The notes under the pieces are model-generated. The model made no database searches. It was not told the origin of the DNA and was given only the letters and a program-made list of their open reading frames with translations. Shown in pieces: positions 1 to 5,735 of a stretch of 12,953 nt of DNA. Positions within the stretch are counted from its first letter, which is position 1. Each line of letters starts with the position of its first letter. This DNA comes from Tannerella sp. GTDB lineage: Bacteria; Bacteroidota; Bacteroidia; Bacteroidales; Tannerellaceae. The stretch is taken from positions 1 through 12,953 of the forward strand of contig JAISOP010000168.1 in assembly GCA_031275525.1 (NCBI GenBank), read 5' to 3'. Position numbers and translations under genes: made by a program.

Positions 1-126
1 GATAACTTATTTTTCGCCACTTTTGTCGGTCAGCCGTCGAAAAAACAACCGCAAGGAAGGTGTAAGTTTCGAAGAATTTTATGCCTTTGATTCGAGTACG
101 ATAACGCTTTTTTCGGAGACAATGAA
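1..126 (+). pseudogene. IS4-type transposase remnant, partial
   Basis: Frame 2 (codons from base 2) is open from the window edge. Near bases 74-118 it encodes EFYAFDSSTITLFSE, which resembles the segment around the first catalytic aspartate in IS4-family transposases of Bacteroidota, usually of the form (Y/F)xxDSTTIxLFS. The preceding basic stretch SRRKNNRKEG also fits. The resemblance stops after the ATG AAA codons near 123-128, where a hairpin begins. The expected continuation (a Gly/Lys-rich stretch and the remaining DDE residues) is missing, so this is a decayed or truncated copy whose 5' part lies left of the window. The frame stays open through to the downstream hydrolase gene, which creates a spurious long fusion reading frame. 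The identification comes from memory of the family motif over about 40 residues, so it is moderate. An unrelated gene tail is the alternative. Confidence 0.5.
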
Positions 127-154
127 AAGACGCAAGCCTTATCCCTTGCGTCTT
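127..154. terminator. Strong hairpin, probable terminator after the transposase remnant
   Basis: A perfect 10-bp inverted repeat (AAGACGCAAG at 127-136, CTTGCGTCTT at 145-154) surrounds an 8-base loop. On the minus strand the stem is followed by TTTCATTG. On the plus strand it is followed by a weaker pyrimidine tract. It could end transcription from the left or insulate the downstream genes. The following stretch 155-321 contains no gene or RNA that I can recognise. Confidence 0.55.
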
Positions 155-321
155 CCTGTAAATTTCCGGTCGTCTTGCGCCTTGCTGATGCCGCAATCCC
201 ATAGAGGGAGCATTGGTGAATGTGGTTTTAAGCGCCCCCTTAGGGAGTTGAGGGTAGTAAGAATCAGGAACTGCCCAGCATTCGATTCCTTTTGGCTGCA
301 TGTAAATCAAAAATTTTCATG

Positions 322-329
322 TATATTTG
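322..329 (+). promoter_or_regulatory. Probable Bacteroidota -7 promoter element (TATATTTG)
   Basis: TATATTTG matches the Bacteroidota sigma-ABfr -7 consensus TAnnTTTG exactly and lies 17 bases before the hydrolase start codon. No TTTG -33 box stands at the usual spacing; the nearest TTTG (291-294) is about 27 bases upstream. The leader from the predicted transcription start would be only about 10 bases. It would drive the hydrolase gene and probably gcvP behind it. Confidence 0.5.
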
Positions 330-346
330 CAAAAAAAATCAGACAA

Positions 347-985
347 ATGCAAATTAAAATATTCGAATTTAACATGGTGTTTGTAAACACCTATTTGCTT
401 TACGACGAAACCAAAGAAGCTGTTATCATTGACTGTGGCGCATTTACGGAAAAAGAATGTAACCGCCTGAAAGAATACATCACTTCCGGTAAATTGAAAA
501 TAAAACATGTATTAAATACTCATCTTCATTTCGACCATGTATTGGGCAACCGTTTTATCTACCTGAACTACGGATTAAAACCCCAATACAGCGAACAGGA
601 AGATCGGATGCCAAACCTGAAAATACAGGCGGCCTCCTTCGGACTTCGCATTGATTATGAGCCTGTAAGAGCGGAAAATTTCATCAACGGCGACGATTAT
701 ATCCATTTCGGAAACACCACCTTGAAAGCGCTCCCAACTCCCGGCCATTCACCCGGAAGTCTTTCCTTTTACTGCGAAAAAGACCACTGCGTTTTCACCG
801 GCGACGCCCTGTTCCGTCACGACATAGGAAGAACCGATTTGTGGGAAGGAGACAAAACCACTTTAATTCACGCCATCCGTAACCACTTGTTGACTCTCCC
901 TGAAAATACAGTCATATTCCCCGGACATGGCCCGACATCCACCGTCATGGAAGAAAAACAGCACAATATTTATTTGCGAATATAA
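347..985 (+). CDS. MBL-fold metallo-hydrolase (YcbL / glyoxalase II-like)
   Basis: A 212-residue cytoplasmic hydrolase of the metallo-beta-lactamase superfamily. All metal-binding motifs are visible: THLHFDH with His59, His61, Asp63 and His64; His134 in PTPGHSPGS; Asp153 in FTGDALF; and His194 in FPGHGPTST. The FRHDIGRTD segment and the compact size are typical of the YcbL / glyoxalase II-like group, which hydrolyses thioesters such as glutathione conjugates or related small substrates. The exact substrate cannot be read from the sequence. There is no signal peptide. I start the gene at the ATG at 347 (MQIKIFEF), because that matches the usual family N-terminus and sits just behind the promoter element; the longer open frame upstream is transposase remnant and spacer. 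A start at 374 (MVFVNTY) is less likely because it removes the first beta strand. gcvP follows after 18 bases with no terminator, so the two are probably co-transcribed. Confidence 0.88.
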   Translation: MQIKIFEFNMVFVNTYLLYDETKEAVIIDCGAFTEKECNRLKEYITSGKLKIKHVLNTHLHFDHVLGNRFIYLNYGLKPQYSEQEDRMPNLKIQAASFGLRIDYEPVRAENFINGDDYIHFGNTTLKALPTPGHSPGSLSFYCEKDHCVFTGDALFRHDIGRTDLWEGDKTTLIHAIRNHLLTLPENTVIFPGHGPTSTVMEEKQHNIYLRI

Positions 986-1003
986 TTTTTTAGTTTATAC
1001 AAT

Positions 1004-3862
1004 ATGCAAGAACAATTTGTTTACCGTCACATCGGAGTGAATGAAAAAGAAATAGAAACCTTGATCGCCAAAATCGGGGTTAACAGTCTGGAACAGTTAA
1101 TCAACGAAACAATCCCGGCCAACATCCGCCTGAAAGAAGCATTAGACCTTCCGGAACCTTTGACCGAAAGAGAATATGCGGAGCATATTGACGAACTGGC
1201 ATCCAAAAACGAAATTTTTACTTCCTACATCGGAATGGGTTGGTACGACACGGTCGCTCCGTCCGCAATTATCCGCAACGTATTCGAAAATCCTTGCTGG
1301 TACACGTCCTACACGCCTTACCAGGCCGAAATATCCCAGGGACGATTGGAAGCTCTGTTGAATTTTCAAACCGTGATCAGCGACTTGACCGGACTCCCTC
1401 TGGCAAACTGCTCGCTTCTGGACGAAGCTACTGCCGCTGCCGAAGCCGCCAACATGCTCTTTCAGACAAGAAGCAGGGAGCAAATAAAAAATAATGCTCA
1501 TGTTTTATTCGTTGATAATAAAATATTCGACTCCACGCTGGCCGTATTGAACACCCGGACTCGACCACAAGGAATTGTCCTGCAAAAAGGCGATTACCGG
1601 ACGTTCGAATTTTCCGAAAACGTATTCGGAGCTATCATTCAATACCCGAATGCAGACGGCGCAATCGAAGATTATTCCCGCTTTGTCGAAAAGGCGCAAG
1701 CTGCCGGAAGCAAAGTAGCCGTAGCCGCCGATTTGTTGAGTTTAGCCCTGTTGACCCCTCCGGGAGAATGGGGCGCCGATGTGGCCTTCGGCTCTTCACA
1801 ACGCCTGGGCATCCCGATGTATTACGGAGGACCAAGCGCCGGATATTTTGCCGCCAGAGAAGAATACAAACGTAATATTCCGGGACGAATCATCGGAATT
1901 TCCAAAGACGCTTACGGGAAAAAAGCCCTGCGTATGGCCCTGCAAACGCGCGAACAACATATCAAACGCGAAAAGGCAACTTCCAATATCTGCACCGCAC
2001 AAGCCTTATTAGCTACAATGGCCGCTTTTTATGCGGTTTATCACGGTCCGCAAGGATTAAAAAACATAGCCCTGCGCATCCATTCATACGCCGGATTCCT
2101 GTCCGCCGAATTGGAAAAATCAGGCCATACACAGGAAAACAGGAACTTTTTCGATACCCTGAAAATCCGCCTGGCGCCGGATGCCTCCTTCGATACCCTG
2201 CGCGAAACGGCATTGGACTGCAAGGTCAACCTCCGCTATTTCGACGACGGAGCTATCGGAATCAGCATCGACGAAACCACCTTGCCGGAAGACATCAACA
2301 TCCTCCTGTACATCTTTTCGGAAGCCTGCACCAATTCCGGCGCCCTTCCCTGTGAAAAAGAACCGGAAGCACGCTATTACTTCGCCGACAAATTCAAAAG
2401 AACCTCCGCCTACTTAACCCACGCGGTTTTCAATTCCTTCCATACGGAAACAGAATTGATGCGTTATATCAAAAAACTGGAAGTACGCGACATCTCGCTG
2501 GCTCACTCGATGATTTCGTTAGGCTCGTGTACAATGAAACTGAATGCCGCTTCCGAAATGCTCCCCCTGAACAATCCCCACTGGGCCAATATCCATCCTT
2601 ACGCTCCCGAAGAGCAGACAGAAGGCTATCAGGAATTAATCGAAAACCTGGCGTCTTATCTGGGAACAATTACCGGCCTTCCGGGAGTAAGTTTCCAGCC
2701 CAATTCGGGCGCTGCCGGCGAATATGCCGGATTGATGACAATCAGGGAATACCTGAAATCCATCGGCGAAGAACGCCGGAACATTGTTCTTATCCCGGCG
2801 TCGGCTCACGGCACCAACCCTGCCAGCGCTATCCAGGCCGGTTTTCAGACAGTAACCATCCGGTTCGACGAAAACGGCAATACCGACATCGAAGATTTGA
2901 AGGCCAAAGCGGAAGAACACAAAAACCATCTGGCTGCTTTCATGATAACCTATCCTTCCACGCACGGAATTTTTGAAGCCAATATCATGGAAATGTGCCG
3001 CATCATCCACGACAATGGCGGTCAGGTATATATGGACGGCGCCAATATGAATGCTCAAGTGGGATTGACTAATCCGGGGCTTATCGGCGCGGATGTCTGC
3101 CATTTGAATCTGCACAAAACATTTGCCATTCCTCATGGGGGAGGTGGCCCCGGCGAAGGGCCTGTCTGCGTAGCCAAACACTTGGCGCCGTTCCTTCCCG
3201 CTCACCCAATGAAAAATGGAAATTCTTTGAACACCGTTGCTTCCTCTCCTTTTGGAAGTGCGGGCATATTGCCCATTACTTACGCCTACATCCGGATGAT
3301 GGGCGGCAGCGGCCTGACCCTGGCAACTCAAATCGCTATCCTGAATGCCAATTACCTGGCTTCGCAGCTGGAAAAAGCCTACGGAATCGTTTATAAAGGA
3401 GATAAAGCGCGGGTCGGACATGAATTGATTCTGGATTGCCGGAACCTCAAAGACTATTCGGGAATTACCGAAACGGATATTGCCAAACGGCTGATTGATT
3501 TCGGATTCCATGCCCCTACCCTCTCTTTTCCGGTACACGGCACATTGATGATCGAACCGACGGAAAGTGAAAGTCCGACCGAACTGAACCGGTTCATCGA
3601 CGCCATGCTCACTATTCGTGAAGAAATTGAAGAAGTGGCTAACGGTACTGCCTCCAAAGACGACAATGTACTGATCAATGCTCCCCATCCGCAATACGAA
3701 GTATGCGCCGATGAATGGAAACATGCTTATTCCCGCGGCAAAGCCGCTTTTCCGGCGGAATGGATACGGGAAAACAAATTTTGGGTCAATGTCGCTCGTG
3801 TGGACAATGCGTTCGGCGACAGAAACCTGCTTGCCGTTCAATGCGACGGTCAAAGCGCTTAA
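1004..3862 (+). CDS. gcvP: Glycine dehydrogenase (aminomethyl-transferring), glycine cleavage P-protein
   Basis: The P-protein of the glycine cleavage system. It is a cytoplasmic PLP enzyme that decarboxylates glycine and passes the aminomethyl group to the lipoyl arm of GcvH. At 952 residues it is the single-chain form, with both the GcvPA-like N-terminal half and the GcvPB-like C-terminal half. Visible hallmarks are the N-terminal YRHIG segment; SYIGMGWYDT and TPYQAEISQGRLEALLNFQT in the N-half; SLGSCTMKLNA and PNSGAAGEYAGL in the C-half; SAHGTNPASA; and the PLP-lysine motif HLNLHKTFAIPHGGGGPG with Lys705. The C-terminus is the usual FWVNVARVDNAFGDRNL. No frameshift is seen. The start at 1004 lies behind an AT-rich leader without a Shine-Dalgarno site, as is usual in this phylum. 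gcvT and gcvH are not in the window, so the system is split over the genome, or they lie elsewhere. Confidence 0.97.
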   Translation: MQEQFVYRHIGVNEKEIETLIAKIGVNSLEQLINETIPANIRLKEALDLPEPLTEREYAEHIDELASKNEIFTSYIGMGWYDTVAPSAIIRNVFENPCWYTSYTPYQAEISQGRLEALLNFQTVISDLTGLPLANCSLLDEATAAAEAANMLFQTRSREQIKNNAHVLFVDNKIFDSTLAVLNTRTRPQGIVLQKGDYRTFEFSENVFGAIIQYPNADGAIEDYSRFVEKAQAAGSKVAVAADLLSLALLTPPGEWGADVAFGSSQRLGIPMYYGGPSAGYFAAREEYKRNIPGRIIGISKDAYGKKALRMALQTREQHIKREKATSNICTAQALLATMAAFYAVYHGPQGLKNIALRIHSYAGFLSAELEKSGHTQENRNFFDTLKIRLAPDASFDTLRETALDCKVNLRYFDDGAIGISIDETTLPEDINILLYIFSEACTNSGALPCEKEPEARYYFADKFKRTSAYLTHAVFNSFHTETELMRYIKKLEVRDISLAHSMISLGSCTMKLNAASEMLPLNNPHWANIHPYAPEEQTEGYQELIENLASYLGTITGLPGVSFQPNSGAAGEYAGLMTIREYLKSIGEERRNIVLIPASAHGTNPASAIQAGFQTVTIRFDENGNTDIEDLKAKAEEHKNHLAAFMITYPSTHGIFEANIMEMCRIIHDNGGQVYMDGANMNAQVGLTNPGLIGADVCHLNLHKTFAIPHGGGGPGEGPVCVAKHLAPFLPAHPMKNGNSLNTVASSPFGSAGILPITYAYIRMMGGSGLTLATQIAILNANYLASQLEKAYGIVYKGDKARVGHELILDCRNLKDYSGITETDIAKRLIDFGFHAPTLSFPVHGTLMIEPTESESPTELNRFIDAMLTIREEIEEVANGTASKDDNVLINAPHPQYEVCADEWKHAYSRGKAAFPAEWIRENKFWVNVARVDNAFGDRNLLAVQCDGQSA

Positions 3863-3951
3863 CAATTATTAATGATGGAATGTTAAACATTTTTATCAAA
3901 CGATTGTCTATATAACTAAAGAATTTGTTTAACAACTAAATAATAGAAGTC

Positions 3952-5046
3952 ATGAAAACAAAATTATTATCCATCGTATTCATTTCCCTTTTATCTCTTT
4001 CCTGTGGGAAAATGACACTTCACGCACAAGTACAGCTATCGGTATATGTTCATATTCCATTAGCGCCGAATGTTGTTTTATCGGTTGGAAACCGGGCTAT
4101 TGCATCTCCCTCCCCCGAATATGTCTGGATCGACGGTTACTGGTCGTGGAATTACAGTCGCCGTACTTACGTATGGATACAGGGACATTGGGAATTGGCG
4201 CCTTATGCCGACGCTTACTGGATTCCGGGTTATTGGGAATACTGCCGCGGCGGTTATCGTTGGATAGACGCCTGTTGGGTTCCAAGAGCGCTTAGCGCCA
4301 ATTTCGGTTATTACAGAGGGCGTTACGATTACTATGGACGTCCGGTTTACTATCATCGCTACGATCACAACACCTATCGGCATGGATATGCTTATACGTA
4401 TGATCATAACCCCAAGCGCCGGTCGAGTAGTTATAACAGTTCTCCACAATTCAATGCATCCCCGGAACGCGAAAGAAACACGATCAACAGGGAATACAAT
4501 AATCCGAGGCCAGCTCCGACAACTCGAAATGCAGCTTATAGTTCCCGTTCATCAAGCCGCCAGGAATCGTCCGGAAGCAATGGAAACCTGAACCGGAATA
4601 ATAATTCGACAAGCAACCGGCAACCGGCGGGAAGTACAAGCGTTTCTGTAAATAATACAGGCAGACAACCGGCGAGAAGTGCAAGCGTTTCCGGAAATAA
4701 TACAGGCAGACAACCGGCGGGGGGTACAAGCGTTTCTGTAAATAATACAGGCAGACAACCGGCGGGAAGAGCAAGCGTTTCCGGAAATAATGCAGGCAGA
4801 CAACCAGCGGGAAGAGCAAGCGTTTCTGGAAATAATACAGGCAGGCAATCGTCTTCCCGTGAAACGGGATCGCGAACACAAAGCGCTACATCTAATCCTC
4901 CGGCAACTTCCAGGCAATCGGTACGCACCTCCTCCGCTAACACTTCCGGACGAACGTCGTCAGAAGCAAGAACTTCATCCGCTAACAGTTCGAAAGAGAG
5001 AACAAATTCTTCCGAAAGAACAAATTCTTCAAGAAGTACGCGATAA
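3952..5046 (+). CDS. Secreted WXXGXW-repeat protein with Ser/Asn/Arg-rich repetitive tail
   Basis: A 364-residue exported protein of unknown function. An N-terminal signal peptide (about residues 1-25) ends either at an LHA/Q signal-peptidase-I site or at Cys18, but the residues before Cys18 are a poor lipobox. Residues 57-112 hold four WXXGXW motifs: WIDGYW 59-64, WIQGHW 75-80, WIPGYW 90-95, and a variant, WIDACW 104-109, with Ala in place of Gly. These match the WXXGXW (formerly YXWGXW) repeat family found in exported proteins. A Tyr/His-rich stretch follows (about 119-156). The last 200 residues are low complexity and rich in Ser, Asn, Thr, Arg and Gln, with five 15-residue tandem repeats (228-302) and short SSANSS/ERTNSS motifs. 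The tail is basic, presumably disordered, and could contact surface polymers; that is inference. The gene starts 89 bases after gcvP, so it may have its own promoter, but I cannot see a convincing one. Confidence 0.85.
   Translation: MKTKLLSIVFISLLSLSCGKMTLHAQVQLSVYVHIPLAPNVVLSVGNRAIASPSPEYVWIDGYWSWNYSRRTYVWIQGHWELAPYADAYWIPGYWEYCRGGYRWIDACWVPRALSANFGYYRGRYDYYGRPVYYHRYDHNTYRHGYAYTYDHNPKRRSSSYNSSPQFNASPERERNTINREYNNPRPAPTTRNAAYSSRSSSRQESSGSNGNLNRNNNSTSNRQPAGSTSVSVNNTGRQPARSASVSGNNTGRQPAGGTSVSVNNTGRQPAGRASVSGNNAGRQPAGRASVSGNNTGRQSSSRETGSRTQSATSNPPATSRQSVRTSSANTSGRTSSEARTSSANSSKERTNSSERTNSSRSTR
4633..4857 (+). repeat. Five in-frame 45-bp tandem repeats (15-residue units)
   Basis: AGCGTTT recurs at an exact 45-base spacing (first C at 4641, 4686, 4731, 4776 and 4821). 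Each unit encodes xxSVS(V/G)NN(T/A)GRQPA followed by G or R. Two forms exist: SVSV in units 1 and 3, SVSG in units 2, 4 and 5. The last unit decays after NNTGRQ. An ancestral half-copy (NRQPAG) precedes unit 1. Near-identity at the DNA level points to recent slippage or recombination. Copy number may vary between strains. Confidence 0.9.
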
Positions 5047-5061
5047 ATGACAATTTATTTG

Positions 5062-5069
5062 TACATTTG
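5062..5069 (+). promoter_or_regulatory. Probable Bacteroidota -7 promoter element (TACATTTG)
   Basis: TACATTTG fits the TAnnTTTG -7 consensus and lies 53 bases before the DUF1573 gene, in an otherwise AT-rich 76-base spacer. I see no TTTG -33 box at the right distance. It suggests that the DUF1573 gene can be transcribed apart from the WXXGXW gene, although no terminator separates them. Confidence 0.5.
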
Positions 5070-5122
5070 CAACTCAAATAGCATTAGTACATAATTTATA
5101 TGATCTTTAAATTTTAGGTGTT

Positions 5123-5548
5123 ATGAAGAAAAATCTTTTAAAACTGGCAATTATTATTCCTGCTCTGGCAGGTTTAGGTTTAATGTCTTCAACTCCGGAC
5201 GATTCAAAACAAACGGTTTCCGGTGATGAAGTAAAAGGTATCATTGTAGAGAAGGCCGAATATGATTTCGGTACAATCCCTGAAAATGGCGGAAGCGTTA
5301 CGGCGACTTTTACCATCATCAATAAAACGGATGAAGCTATTCTGATAACCAATGCAACTGCATCTTGCGGTTGTACCGTTCCGAGCTGGACTAAAGAACC
5401 TATCGAACCGGGTCAAACAGGTAAGATTACTGCAACTTACAATCCCAAAGGTCGTCCTGGTGGCTTTCATAAAACGATTACTGCTGTTACAAATACTAAC
5501 GAAAGAATAATCATGAGCATCAAAGGTACGGTAGAAACAGCGCAGTAA
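5123..5548 (+). CDS. Exported DUF1573 domain protein
   Basis: A 141-residue protein with a short N-terminal hydrophobic signal (about residues 4-22, LLKLAIIIPALAGLGLMSS) and no lipobox cysteine, so probably periplasmic or membrane-anchored by the uncleaved signal. Residues 47-137 form a DUF1573 domain, an Ig/ASH-like beta sandwich common in Bacteroidota. The diagnostic segments are YDFGTIPENGG, then FTIINKTDEAILITNATASCGCTVP with paired Cys82 and Cys84, then EPGQTGKITATYNPKGRPG, and a closing IIMSIKGTV strand. The function of the family is not established. The start at 5123 gives a standard MKKN signal start. A strong hairpin terminator follows 32 bases after the stop codon. Confidence 0.92.
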   Translation: MKKNLLKLAIIIPALAGLGLMSSTPDDSKQTVSGDEVKGIIVEKAEYDFGTIPENGGSVTATFTIINKTDEAILITNATASCGCTVPSWTKEPIEPGQTGKITATYNPKGRPGGFHKTITAVTNTNERIIMSIKGTVETAQ

Positions 5549-5580
5549 ATCTCTAAATCAGAGTAAGCAAACAAACAAGC

Positions 5581-5612
5581 AAACGGGGGACTGTATCAAA
5601 AGTCCCCCGTTT
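5581..5612. terminator. Terminator hairpin between convergent genes
   Basis: A perfect 12-bp inverted repeat (AAACGGGGGACT at 5581-5592, AGTCCCCCGTTT at 5601-5612) has an 8-base loop GTATCAAA. On the plus strand ACTTATTT follows. On the minus strand a T-rich GCTTGTTTGTTTGC follows, so it can act in both directions. It should end the DUF1573 transcript and back up termination of the opposing GH85 transcript. Confidence 0.82.
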
Positions 5613-5632
5613 ACTTATTTAAAGAAAAGAGG

Positions 5633-5725
5633 CTGTCTCAAAAGTCTGTCATCCCGCGCCTGACGCGGGATTCCCTTCAAAAGGGGATTGCGGGTCAGGC
5701 CCGCAATGACAGGCTTTTGAGACAG
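5633..5725. repeat. Branched palindromic repeat element, MITE-like, possible bidirectional terminator
   Basis: The outer arms, CTGTCTCAAAAGTCTGTCAT (5633-5652) and its complement (5706-5725), pair over 20 positions with a single G-T wobble. Inside are a hairpin CCCGCG/CGCGGG (5653-5669), a weaker TCCC/GGGGA hairpin (about 5671-5688) and TTGCGGG/CCCGCAA (5688-5706, sharing its end with the right arm). The two C/G-rich inner hairpins are also inverted relatives of each other (GTCAT..CGxGCCTGAC). The whole folds as a cruciform with side branches. Similar intergenic palindromes containing GTCATxxCGxGCxTGAC are, from general knowledge, scattered through many bacterial genomes. On the minus strand the arm runs into GCCTCTTTTCTTT, so it could end GH85 transcription, 10 bases past the stop codon. 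Confidence 0.75.
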
Positions 5726-5735
5726 TTTCTTTCTG

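Noticed and set aside
229..256. Third copy of the G/C-rich hairpin repeat in the first spacer (CCCCCTTAGGGAG)
   Set aside because: The stem is short and only loosely like the 8700/9018 repeats; it may be a decayed relative but cannot be supported.
2636..3865. 409-codon open frame on the minus strand opposite gcvP
   Set aside because: It is antisense to conserved gcvP sequence and has no domain signature; it is a codon-bias shadow.
3879..3891. Terminator after gcvP
   Set aside because: AATGT-TAA-ACATT followed by TTTAT is only a 5-bp A/T-rich stem, too weak to call.
3904..3927. Promoter of the WXXGXW gene (TTG ... TTTG)
   Set aside because: The bases before TTTG are AGAA rather than TAnn, so the -7 consensus is not met.
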